Under the pieces are notes generated by a model, which worked only from the letters and a program-made list of their open reading frames with translations, had not been told where the DNA came from and made no database searches. From assembly GCA_029948255.1 (NCBI GenBank), contig JALIZF010001832.1, positions 372,001 to 436,000 on the forward strand: a DNA stretch of 64,000 bases, read 5' to 3'. Position 1 is the stretch's first letter; each line of letters begins with the position of its first letter. A program made the translations under genes and the position numbers. The DNA is from Telmatactis stephensoni (Eukaryota; Cnidaria; Anthozoa; Actiniaria; Isophelliidae). Below, one piece after another: positions 37,401-51,000 of this stretch.

Positions 37401-40400
37401 CTTGCAGTACAACGATAACGGCCCGCGTCTTTTGGTGTACAATCTCGTATCACGAGAGATCGCTGATCGTCATCTGAACGAAACTCGACCCGATCACTGT
37501 CGTGGATAGGGACATCGTTTTTGAACCACTGAGTGTCTGGTAAAGGTGTTCCAGAAACTCGTACATCGAATTGTGCAAGATCTCCTTCAGAAAGGTCGAT
37601 GTTACTCATCCTTCTGGAGAATTCCGGGGGGACGACTGATTCCTCCACAAGTAGTTCAACTTTACATGAATCTTTTCCGGCCTTACTAGATATCACACAG
37701 GTATAATCGCCTTCGTCTGTCAGTTTTGCATCTAAGATGGTTAGAACGGAACGATTTTCTCCAAATTCCAGTTTAAAGCGGTGTTTCGCTTGTATGGGTT
37801 TACCGTCTCTCAGCCATTCTATATCAGGTAATGGTAAACCTGACACAACAACTTCGAAATTAGCGGTATCTCCCTCGGTTATCTGTGTATTTCTTGGTCT
37901 AGTAACAAATTCTGGTGGTCGCATTCCTTCCTCTACCAAAACCTCTGAAACGCACGAAACTTTTCCTACAGAGTTCTTTGCGACACAGGTGTATTCGGCT
38001 TCATCTTCGAGAGTCGCCTTCATTATAGATAGCGTATGCACACGATTATCTGAGTCTACTCGAATGTTATCGCTTGGTTTTACAGGCTGTCCATCTTTAA
38101 GCCAACTGACTGTAGGCTTCGGTTTTCCAGTTACCTCTACCTCCAAATGAACACGATTTCCTTCGATGACCTCTTTGTTCTCTGCACGTTGTAAAAACCT
38201 AGGGGCGGCATCTTCATCTTTTGGCAAGTCAAAACTCATTTCCACGGGTTGAAATTCCATTGGTGCAACAGCGAATGTCACCTCTTCCTTTGCGGGCTTA
38301 AATTCAACTACCAAACTTGAAACTGACGACACTTCGCCAGCAGGACTTTTGGCAGTGCATTTAATTTCAGAAGAGTCTTGAGGTCTACAGTTGTGGATCG
38401 TCAAGAAAAATAATTCTTTCTCCCGACCAGTTTCATATCTATCATCTGCTTCAATGAGGATGTTATTTTTATACCAAGAGACTTCGGGTTCAGGAGTTCC
38501 GCTTATTTCCGCCACAAACGTTACGTCTTCTCCTTCAACAGCTTTGACGTTACTTAGTTCCTTAGTAAATTCGGGCTGAGTCATTTTTTCATCAACAAGC
38601 AGTTCGCATACACTTTCAACTGTTCCGTGGTCATTTCTTGCAAGACATTTATACTCAGCTTCGTCATCTAGTTCGGCTTTCTCAATGTGCAAGACATGTT
38701 TATCTCCTTCCATCATAATATGGACGCGTTTGCTTTCTTCGACAGGCCGGTTATCACAAGTCCATTTTATGGACGGCTTCGGTGATCCGGTGACGATGAC
38801 TTCGAGTTGAACTGCGTCTCCTTCAACAACAGTGATACCATTAAGCTGCTTGACGAATTTTGGTGGTTCTCCCTTAACCACTTTAGAAAGAACTTCCTCT
38901 TCAATAATTTTGATGTCGGCGGACGTGGTTGATTGACCGGCATTGTTTGCTATGACACATCTGTAATTGCCACAGTCAGCAGAGGTAAAACCATCTAACA
39001 ACAAGGAAGATTGTCCTGGTTCTGTTTCGATGATTCCGTCTTCCTTGCTGATCTGATCGTCATCTACATACCATTTGACGCTAGGTTCTGGGGTTCCCAC
39101 AAAATGAACAGTTAGTTTAACATCGCTTTCCAACCTCACGATCATATCATAAAGCTTCTTGGTAAATTTAGGCGGGACGGAATCCAAGGTGACGCTAAGT
39201 TTGGACGAGCAAGTGACTTCGCCGTACGTATTGACAGCTTTGCACACGATCTTTCCTGAGTCTTCTTTTCGTGTATTAGTGAACAAAAGTCTATGAATAT
39301 CTCCATCTTTTTCGATCCCGATTCTTCGCCCCTTCTTAAGCTGTCTTTGATCTTTATACCACTCCACAGTGGGTTCTGGATGTCCTTTGACACGAACCTC
39401 TAAATGCGCTGGCATGCCGTCCAGAACGACGGTGTCTTCAAGTTCTTTTGTGAATTCTGGAGATGCTCCTTTATCAGTTATCTGGAATGAAGCTGTTGTC
39501 GAATCTTCTCCTTCTGCGTTCGATGCAATGCAGGTATATCTTCCCTCATCTTCGTAGTCCACACCTCGAATAGTGAGAATGCAAAGATCACCTGGACGAA
39601 TCTCTATGTGATGTTTCTTATCTTCAAAGATTCTTCTTTCATCTTTGTACCACTTTATTGTGGGAGTAGGTTTTCCAGTGACTCTACACTCCAGCAGCAC
39701 CGTATCTCCTTTAGAAATTTGTACATCAGATAGTGATTCCACGAACTTTGGCTTCGAGGGAACTTCCGTTGGCTCTACTTCTGCGTCTTCTGGCTTGGGT
39801 AGGGTAAGTTCAACTGGTTGAAATTCAAATGGTGAACGACCATCGAGAGTTAGCGTAACAGGTTGTGGTTCACGTTTAACGTGTGTTTCAGTTATCTCCA
39901 CTTCTTTGACACCTTCTGTTGTTGGTAGTTTTAATTCGACTGGTTGGAATTCGAACGGAGCTCGAGCATCGAGAGTTAAAGTCACGGGCTGAATTTCAGG
40001 TTTAACCTGTTTGTCCACCGATGATACCTCATCTTCTGGTTTTGGTATTTTGAGCTCAACTGGTTGGAATTCGAATGGAGCTTGAGCATCAAGAGTCAAA
40101 GTCACGGGTTGAATTTCTGGTTTGACCTGTTTGTCCACCGATGTTACCTCATCTCCTGGCTTTGGTATTTTGAGTTCTACTGGATGAAACTCAAATGGTG
40201 TTTCACCATCTAAGGTCACTGTAACTGGTTGAGGTTCTCGCTTGACATGCGTCGCTGTGATTTCCTCTTCTTTGATATCAAGTGTCAAAGTGACGGGTTG
40301 AAGTTCTTGTTTGGCCGGAGCTGGCGCCACCTCTTCTTGTGTTACATCTTCTGGTTTAGGTAGTTTTAGCTCAACTGGTTGGAACTCAAAAGGTTTTTGA

Positions 40401-42052
40401 CCATCAAGGGTTAGCGTAAAAGCTGGAGGCTCTTTTCCAATTTTCCTAAACAAAAATGAAATTTATAAGTATTTCATTTATAATACAAAACGACAGCATC
40501 GTGTAAAGATTACGTACATGCAGTAATGTATGTAATTATAAAGATTTAATAGAAACACATGCTGTAACCCAATAGAACAAAATTCTCTCTCTCTCTCTCT
40601 CTCTCTCTCTACAATGTAGATTCCACAAAAATTCATGCACATTGATTTTTCACTTACATTGTAGCAGTTGTTTCTTCGCGTGGTGGTTCTGCATAACAAA
40701 GAGAATAATCTTAGCGGAGGAAAATCATCTTGACCATTACAAGAAGCAAAAACAATATAAATTCCTGCACCTATCGGCGCTAGGGAGGATGGGCCTAGGT
40801 CCCATGGTGCTGTTACGAGGGACGAGTCTGTCCCTCACAACAAGGTAGTAACCATGGTAACCATTCGCGGTCCACCACCTAGCACCTGCCATACTATCAG
40901 AGGTAAGTATACTTTATAAATAAAAGACAAACAAGAGCAATAAAATCAGATGTGTTTTGTTTGACCTACCTGGAAATGATTCCTCGACATCAACTGTTGT
41001 CGGTAAAATTTCCTCCTGTGGAGCAAGGTATGAATAAGAAAACATACGAACAGATCATAAGAACTAATAACAATAAGTAATAATAATAAGTCTTTGTTAA
41101 TACAGATATAGTACATATCCTATTTACAATAAAACTAAAACTCACATAACAACAAACTGACAAACAAACATACCGGCTGTGGTTTTTTCATTAACTCTGC
41201 TTTGTACTCTAAAATTTACAAGAAAAAATCATACCAAACATCAGAATTGTGATCACAATATCAAAGTTAAGCTACATCTGGAATGTCAATCAACTTTCAA
41301 TTCCCAATCTAACTAATTCTCAAACGTGAGCCCCTTGATAAACGTTTTTTGAAGTCCATTCCATATACCGTACCTGGTTTCATTTTCACCTCCATCCTTG
41401 ATGTCCTTCTCTTGAGTATCTTGGAAGGTACCCATAGTTCGTCACCTTGAGAACCATCTGATCTGATTTTCACTACTTTGTACATTCCAGGCCGTGATAG
41501 TTTGTCAACGACCAGCACGCTCTCTTCTCTTTTCAAATCACCAAGTTCATCCTCGTAGTCCTCCACAGCAACGCACATTTCGATTCCTTCTGGCATTCCA
41601 ACTGAAATCTGCATTCTACAAAAATCACATTGCACTTGCTGAGCATAGAAATTGAAAACGTTAATTAAGATAAGATAGCCTCCTACTAAGCATCTCTTTT
41701 TTCTCTTTTGAGGTACTGGGATTCCTGTGTTCAAAAACGATAAGGGGGGAATACCTAGCGCCTAGTTCCTCTCTACCAGCAACACAGGAAACCCAAAATA
41801 TAAAAATCATTGGATTCTGCGGAGGAGGCGAAAACGAAGAAAAGAACATGTTCACTTACTCTGATTGCTGACGGATTTCATCACAAAGCCGGTCAAGAAT
41901 AGTTTTTGCATCCTAAAAAAAGTATTGTTGATTAAATGAGGATATGTATTCCTACAAAACAACGTAGTCTCGCTACCCCTTTGCGTTCTAACGAATGCAC
42001 AACACTTTTCTAAGGAGGTTCTTCTGATTTTTTTTAGGTTTTGTTTGTTTGT

Positions 42053-42093
<41 letters not shown>

Positions 42094-45000
42094 CATTCGA
42101 ATTTATGGCTATATTGATCAGGTCCATCTATATAAATCATATTGGTCGAATAGGTGTTAGTAAGAACAATTAATGATCACCTTGATGTGTCTCGTTTCCA
42201 CACCAGCATCTTCTGCAGTTTCTAACATCTCTGTTAAAGTATCTCTATATTCGAAGACGCGTTCCAATGGCCGAAGGAGGAGGGTGGTGAGAGGGCGAGC
42301 ATTGTGTCGCTTTTTACAAGCCTGGAGGAACAAACAACCAGTTAGTGAATCTTTTTGACTGGTAACCTACTTGAAAACTCCAAATTCCTGGTAAATTACC
42401 TCAAAGAACTCTGTGGGAGTAGAAGCAAGTACCATGTCCGAATCTTCTTTACCATCGCAGTAGTCCAAATACTTATAAAGATTGTGCTCCTGAAAGTCAA
42501 TAATATTCTTAGAAAAACAGCTACCTTTATGTAGTCGAAACACAAAGAAAACTTACTCTGTCAGTAAATGGACGCCCAATACGAGTGGGTGTAGCCTTCA
42601 ACTTTTTAAGCTCTTGAAGAAGAACGCTATGGACAATAAAAGTTCAAAAAAAAATGATTTTCAAAGAATAAGTTGGTTGGAATGGACAAGAAAGCGGAAA
42701 AGTGCCATACATACACTTTGTGGAAGAAATAAATCTCCTCGATGTTGCCGAATATTGCATCTTTGTTTTCTGCGATTTCAGCTGGAGCGTTTTCCATCTC
42801 GTACAAGTAATCCTATCATAATGACATTGATATAACAATCATTATATTATCTAAATTCTATATGATTTTCACAGTAATCATACCTCGACTAACGATCTTA
42901 AATCTCCGATATAATCTTCCTCGCTCTCAATGAGTATCCTAGTGAGTTCATCCAATCGAGTCAACGATGCTTGCTTGGCGGTATCTACTGGTTTTTGATC
43001 TTCAAATGGACGCTGGAGTTTAAATTCGATGGTTCCCATTCCCTCGCTGAAAGGGACTACTTGCACTTCAGTACCCACCGTAGCTGGAGGTGTTGTACGT
43101 CTGGGTGGCGTTGCGGGTGGTGTAAAGACAAGGGCTTGACCAGCAAATTGTGGAACAAGAACTTCAGCGCGCCCTGGAGGTCTAGAGAAATCATCAAAAA
43201 TATCATGAACATTGTTACTTTTCCGCACACGAACAAGCATAGTAATCGACTTACATTCTTTCTCGTGGTTGTAAAGATTCTTCGATTTGTTTAGCAATTT
43301 CTACATTGGAGTCTCTCATCTCGTCTTCAGGAGATTCAAAGTCGTCTATTCTGGGGTGCTTTCCTTCGGGTGCTGCTTGGAAATCTACTTGGGAGAGTAT
43401 TCGAACTTCGAGCTGATCGCCTGGACGAGCTAAAAAGAACGTACGAGGTTCAGAAATACAATTACAAAATGGAAAAATGAGTTTAACTAAACCTCTTGTT
43501 ACGGACACCTCCATAACGTGAACTTCTCTCTATTTGTCCCTCCCGTGTCGTCGGTTGAACTGAATTAACATCGACATACTCACCCGCAGTTTCGTCGTAC
43601 GTGTAATATTGCGGTGTCACTTCTGGTTTCTCGGGTTTCATTGTTTCTAGCTCTGTACGAGTTTCTTGTTTAACACTCGTGGTTGTTTCTCTCGTTGTAG
43701 TCTTCCATGTTCGTTTACGGGTTAGTTGAGTAGCCTCGGGTTCTTCAGGCGATGGCGCTCGATAACTTACTACATTCATATCAGTCTCAACCTGGAAATA
43801 TAAGGAACGTCAAGGTTTGTAACGAGAAGTTTCAGATTTCCAAATAACGTCTAAAAGTACTTTTTTTGCAAAAATTGCGAATTTTGGTCCCAAAACATCG
43901 CGGAAGGACGCGTCTATTTTCCCGCCTTTTTTTCAAGTTTCAAATCTAACCCTTTCGATTCTTTTTTTTTTTTCCTTGCGAAATGAATAAATTCAATATT
44001 GATGCCACGTTATTCTATTGGTGCAACCTCGCTTTTTCATTTTTATCTAGGAGAAAGAAATGTTTTGTCCAGAGTACTTTCTACTAACCTGGACATCTTT
44101 ATGGACAATAGGTCCCACCGTACTATACGTCACATCCCGCTTAACCACTTCGGAGCCAGACGGTGCCATGGTAACAGCGTACTGTGGATCTCGCTTTGTA
44201 TCCTGATCAATACGAACCATTATTTGTTGTTCGCTGGTATCTGTTGGTTTCATTACTTTCCCATCTTCAAACCAACCACGAACTTCAGTCTTGATGATCG
44301 GTTCAATCTTTTCTTCTGCCTCCGTTGACACAGTTCCGTCTGATTTGATGCTAACCATTACTTGTGCACGCTTTCCAGGACCTGCATCCTCCATAACGTC
44401 GCCACGTCGTTTTCGTCCCAGGACACCATCAAGGAATGATGTCAGGTTTGTGCGAAGGGGAACTGGAACCTCTTCATCAAACGTGTCTGGGGGTTGCTTT
44501 TGGAGTTCTGCTTCGTAGGCGTCAAGACTTTCAGCAACACTTTCAACCATCTGTTTCGCATGATAAAAATTTAACGAATAAAGAAATGAATAAAGAAACA
44601 AACAAACAAACAAGGGTATGAGTCGAATAAAATAAATAAAAAAATGTCTTTGCATCAAGGTTTTTCTGCATAGCTCAGTTTACCATTGAATACAGAAGAC
44701 CAACAAAAAAGAACATGGAAAAGAAAGCGCACAAACCATCAGCTAACGCGCGCGCAACAGGCGTCACACATCGACTAAGACTTTTATCCTTCCCGTTTGC
44801 GAAGGTAATTACACTACATCACAACTCAAAATATTTAACTTTACCTCAGGCGGCAAGCCCAAACGATTTCTCTCTCTGAGCTTCTCTGCCAAACGGTAAA
44901 GATCATTGTCCATCAGATCAAACTTGATAGCAATCTGCTTTTGCTTGGCAACTAATTGCTTAGCCTTGCGTCTTGGCACATCTATGACCAGTTTGGCTGA

Positions 45001-48000
45001 CAAGTCACCGATCTTCTTTAGTCGAGCTTCTTGTTTGTTAAGTCCGGGTCTGATGAAACCTTCCATCAAGTCTAACAGGTCGATGACTTCTTCTTCTGTA
45101 CGACACTGCCTGGCTTGTGCGCGTGTGTTCTGTAGGAATGTTTCGCTGTCGCTTGTCCACGTTACAGCCTGTGAATGGAATATGAAAGAATGAGACGAGT
45201 TATGATCAAAATGGTATGCTATATCACAACTTTCGTCCTAGATTCATTTGATGACATAATTTTATCCACTAGATGAGTATTTTTTATCTTCATCCTAGAT
45301 TGGATAGCACTATTCGTAGAATACATTCTAGCGTGTCCCGTTCGCAGCTCCAGTTGATGACATAATTTTATCCACGAAAGTATTTTTGCAAAGGAAGGCG
45401 CGTTTACTCGCACACTCAAGCCAGGCTGCTTACTTCTTTTCACAAAAAACAAATATGAAACTACCAAGAGACAACAATAAGTACAAACAAGCTCATCAAC
45501 GCCTGTGATCTGTTGATTCATACCTGTTCATAGAGCTGATGGAATTCGATAGAAGCCTCCAACATGGTTCGATGCTCTTCCATTCTTGACAGGAATCTCT
45601 TCCATCGAGTGTCCATGGATGACACCTGGCTATTAATAGACGGTGCGTCATGGTGTTTCTCTCTCACAAGTCGATCAGCTTCGTTAATTAAGCGTGTTAC
45701 TTCGTGATCTGTGGGCTGTTGGGTAAGAAATAAAGTTGATCAGTATCAATAAACATTTTGTCTGATGCTGTGAAGTCTTTACCAAAAATTCTGTAAAAGA
45801 CGTACACAATACAAAAGGGCGTGCTTCGCTCTCAACAACAACTCGCTTCACCACAACACGCTTTGGAATGGACAGACCTGCTGTTTCAATTTCACCATGA
45901 AAAAGGTTCTGTATCCGCAAGACAGTTTATGGTGCAAATTACCAATGTTATTGCTATACCTTGACTGAGTCTAAAAATGCATCGGACTCCTGTAGAAGCG
46001 TCACTGCGTCCAGAAGAGTTTCACCAAATCTTTGGTTTAACTCGATAAGATCTCGACTGTGTTGCTCGATCCTTAAATTCACCTAAAACCGTGAACAACA
46101 TGAAAATTAACATAGAAATAAATGGTGTACGATAGAAATATAGGAACAATATAGAACGCTGGATCAACCTATCCAACTTCAGCAAAATTTATAAGCAAAA
46201 AATTCCTTAGTTACACATCCTCATTCACATTTTCAAAATTCCACCAATCCAAGTGTGGACCAGTTTGCTTACCTGACAGATTGACTGCTCAAAGTCACAG
46301 ACTTTGACACTTTCTTCTAGTTTGACTTTATGGTGTTCCCATAAGGTGGCCCATTCCTCCTTCCTTGTCTCGCTTTGTTCCAAGAACCTCTTGATTTCTT
46401 CTCTGGACACAGACACAGATTCACTGGTACCTGCTCTCTTTAGAATATCACGTCCCGTGCTGATTGTAAAGTTATAGATATCAGCTATACTTTGATAGTT
46501 AGCAAGATGGTCTTGGAGCATGAGCTGGGCGCGGTTTAGGTCTGGGGCTACCTGCCTACTGCGAAACTTTTGCATCATGTCGTCTGTTGATTGCAGTAAC
46601 TACACAGAAAGAAACAAAGACAATTTAAAAGTTGCGTTCATTTCACAAAGGTAAATTACAGGAGAAAGTGTGTCCTAGTTTGTAACTGCGCTACCAGCAA
46701 AGCAAGAGCATGGAAATACGATCTTCAGTGATAGTTGTTTCGCAATTGTTTCGACTTTAACTTCACCTTAAACGCTACGTAAATGCATATATATTGTAAT
46801 ACTGGTGTACAAGGATATTCAAGCCAGGACTAACCTATATAAAGTTCACTTTATGGTAGGTTGCAACTATATACCCCTTGGGGTCTCGAGTACGTAAAGG
46901 CTTCTATTAGTTGAAGCACAAAGGCAAAGCGGATTCTCTCGAGAAATAACTTTCAAGCCTACGATATTCTTCCACAATCAAAAGACAGAGTTTTTGTCAA
47001 AAATTCAAACTTCGAAAGACATTTTCCGCACGAATCCCCAACCGGAGCATTGAGGTAAACGACCAACTAAAATTGGTCTTACCTTGTCAACACTGGCGAA
47101 AAACGTCACACACATGGACAACAACACTTCGTAGTCGGACATTAACGTTTTAAAGCGTTCGTATGCTATTTTCAATTCGTCTGTTACTAGAGTTATTGCT
47201 GCTTGGTAGCTTAGGTCTTCTTCGGATAGATGTTCTGCCGCTTCGAGATGAGCTTGGACGTCTTCGTCCGTTTTCTGGGGGGGAAAATAAGTCAGTAAAT
47301 TTAATTGTATAAGGAAAGCCCTTTACCAGTAATGTATTGTTTTATGGAAAAACTAAAAAAAAACAATTTGTAAAAAAAAAGCTGTTTTAAACCCAACTTG
47401 TAAAAAAACAACCAACTGTATAAATAATTTCAGAATAAAGAGTTAAAGACTAAGAAAAAAAAAAAAAAAAAAAAGTCAGTACCCCGAGAAAAATGGGAAT
47501 TGAATTAAGAGGTCGAACGTCTTCAAAAGAAGAGCGTCAAAATAGTTTAGGTTAAGTAGTACAGAGCCGGAGTCCCTCTTGATAGCACCTTCGTAGCTGG
47601 ATGGGCTGTCTTGTTGAAAATACTAGACATTGACATTACATTATTTTTAGATAAAAATTCGTACTTAATAATAATAGAACATGAATTTGCTCTGTGATCA
47701 TACCTGAGCTGCTTCCCTGAATAGTCTTAATTTCTCTTCAAGATCCTTGGGGTCTGCAGGAAGTGAGTTGTAGTCGACCATTACAGGGAAAAACTGTTCG
47801 CTCTGTTCTTCGATCCACGAGATTACCTACGTGAACAAAAATACGATTTCAGCGATTACTGCATCTATATTGGTGTGCATTACAAAACCTTGGGCGGCGA
47901 CGTCAACTGGTAACGTTTCTAAGACTGACTTCCACGTGAAAAGAGTTTGACCTCCCATGGCGTATCACCAAGCAAGTGTTAGTTACACTTATCGACTTAC

Positions 48001-51000
48001 GGATAAAGTTAAGGAAGCGGTTTTTGGTACTGTACTATCCCGTAACAAGACAACTTGAAATGACTTTTGGTAGAACAGATTTCGTATGAACGTGAAACGG
48101 AACGCGCCGTGTCAGTGCCGTGATGTCTATAAAAACATTAACCATAACCATAACCATAAGGGACGGACCATTAGAAAAGTGATGGGGGGGGGGGGGGGGG
48201 GGGGAATGGGGCAAAAGCAAAAAAAAAAATTATTTTCAATAAAAATTTCGAAAAAAAAATCTGCCGGGACATTTTCTTAAAAAAATATTCCTGCCAAAGT
48301 GAAAAAAAATTCATTTCCACTTTTGGTGGCCCAAAAAAAATTTATGCCAATCCCAAACTCCCCATCCCCCCCATCACTTTTTTAATGGTCCGTCCCTAAC
48401 CATGCCTTAATCTTAACCGCACTGATCAGAAATCTGCTCTAATAGTCAGTAATTAAGTATGAGGATGTACTAAGTTTCCATTATTTTTCATGCCGTCGTT
48501 CAAATATTATTTTGTCTTTTGGGAAAGATTACTCGTCTTAGCGCAGTTTTCGTATAAGTGTGAAACGCACAGCGCAGTGCTGTGACCGTGTCAGTGCCGT
48601 GTCTATAGATTAACATTCGAAATTCCTGCCGTAACCGTGCCGTGCGGTGCCGTTTTCACAGTCATACGAAATTTTCACACATGAATCAATTTCAAGCAAA
48701 CTATTTCTGGAATGGCAATACTGAAACCACACCAAAAGTTTCCTAGTTATGAACGCCACAAACCTGTCGAGTGTCATGTTCAAACTGTTGGAATTCTGTA
48801 CTAAGCTGTCTGTGTTTTTGGTACTGTTCATCTCGTAATCTCCAAAGTTGATCAAGATTTCCTAGTCGTTCTTGAAGGTCGATGAGAATTGTGTGAATGG
48901 CGCGGCCAGCAGATTCACGGCCCAAGCTTGTGTCTTTAGGTTCCTATGAACAAACCATAATTATATAATAACTGGTATATTACACGCGCTCTGATTGGTC
49001 AAGAACCGTGTGTTATTACAGTATACACGCACAGATGACGTCACTGGATCTTGTGCACGCTCTGATTGGTTGAAATGTTTCCATGAATATTATATAAAAC
49101 AAACAGATTTCATTTTTCCGCGGGTCTGTACTCTAATAAATGCACAGAAGACGTCAAATGTGGAGAGATAAACAGTCACTTTTTTTGGTTTTCACCACAT
49201 TTTGACGTCATCTGTGCATCGTTTAGGGGGGAAAACGAAAAATTGAGTTCGTATTACAGGGATTACAGCGAAAATCGTTGCATCGCGACCTCCAACGTCG
49301 GTAAGATTTTGGTCTTTTCTGACCGTCCATCATTCTTGGGGGCGGAGCTTTTGCGAACTCGTTCAGTGATTGGTTGATTTGAAGGAAGCTCCGCCCCCAG
49401 ACTGATTGACGGCTCAGAAAAACCCAAAATCAAAACAAAATTTGTAATTTGCTGGTCGCGATGCAACGATTTTGGCTGTAATAAAGGACGGACTTTCTGC
49501 CTACTGGGACACTGTAAAGCCTGATTCACAGGTGGTTTGGTAGTGACTTCCTTTTTTTCATACGTACCCGCTGTAGCTGTTCCATCAGAGTTCGCGCATC
49601 TTTCTGTAGTCTGTCTGACGCGTTAATGATGGCTTCTCGAGCCTGACGCTGACGAGCAAATACCAAAGCTGAAGCATCAATATTTTCTTTTGGCTCGTCA
49701 CTCGTGAGTTGAGATTCCAGCTCGTTTAACGTCTCCCAAAGCTGAAAAGAAATGTGAAAGTAGCAAGTTAAAACTTAGGACAAAAATACACACGGGTGTA
49801 AAACTAATCAAAAATCAAATCAATGACAATTGGTCATCACGCTAATTTGATTCTGTTTATCATATACGGTAGTTTAGAAATAGATCTCGATACTGCTCTT
49901 ACCGATTTTCGGTGTCTGTGGAAATCGTAGTACAACTTGCCCAGCGAAAGCCTGAACGACAGCCGACTGTTCATGGAGGCCCAAACGCTCTTCAGCATCT
50001 TTACACGATCTTCATCGGATTGAGTTCGAATGGATGACGGCGAAGTCAACTGTCGGACCTTCTCGTGCAACTCCTAGAAAGAAAGAAAAAACACGCTAAG
50101 TACTGTTTCTATAAGACTTACAGTAGATTTCGTATGACTGTGAAAACGGCACCGCACGGTCACGGCACGGTTACGGCAGGAATTTCGAATGTTTTTATAG
50201 ACATCACGTCACTGACACGGTCACGACACGGCGCGGTCCGTTTCACACTCATACGAAATCTGCTCTAATATCACGCATACAAAACGTGTGAGTGTTCAGT
50301 GATCCTTTCATCAAACGATCGATTACATGTCGGGAAAGTAAGCTCCCCCGTTACCCACCCGACAAAGTTTGTTTCTCAGACGCGCGCTCCTTTCTACCTA
50401 TACTTTGTGTGTTTGTTTACAGGGAGTTTTGTTCACGGGTGCTCGTGTTCTACGTACTTATCGTTGATCCGTATTTGACCCCGCGCGCGCTCTTAAGAAA
50501 ACTTTTGGAAGTAGTTGCTAATCACGTGACAGGGCGCATGCGGATTTTCGAAGATGGTCCGGAAGAACCCGTATTCGGGCCTGGACCAGCGCGCGTTGCG
50601 CGTCTAAAAATAGAAATAAAATGTCGAAAAGGGCCTGGTAAGTATGGCGCGCGCGTCGAGAAACAACTCCACAGATTAATTGCAGACATACCTGGACTTC
50701 TGCCTCTAAGTCCTGGTGTTGGTTGAGAAAGTCTTGGGATGACTTCAGCGTGCAACCCATTTCAGAATTCGAATCCATGAATCCCTCTGCTGCGTATTGG
50801 ATCCATCCAATGACTTGTTCAATTTCTGTATCTAGTTCACTCTCTCCCTGTAAGCTTACTACTAGCGCTTTACTTCTAGCGCGTAATTCCTCGTAGATTT
50901 TGACGACTGTAGGTTGCTGCATGGGCTGACCAAGACGTTCTGATAGCAGACGACCTTCGCGTAGTTGTGACGCTGAAGCTTCGCTGATCTCCGCCAGGAG

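Noticed and set aside
43493..43508. Extending exon 18 to the donor at 43,491-43,492
   Set aside because: It leaves phase 2, which would misread exon 19; the donor at 43,507-43,508 restores the phase.
48086..48280. Plus-strand ORF through the G-tract
   Set aside because: It is entirely within nested foldback elements.
50292..50726. Plus-strand ORF of about 144 codons
   Set aside because: It overlaps exon 7 in antisense and a GC-rich island. It has low complexity, no recognisable domain, and no support for splice or polyA signals.
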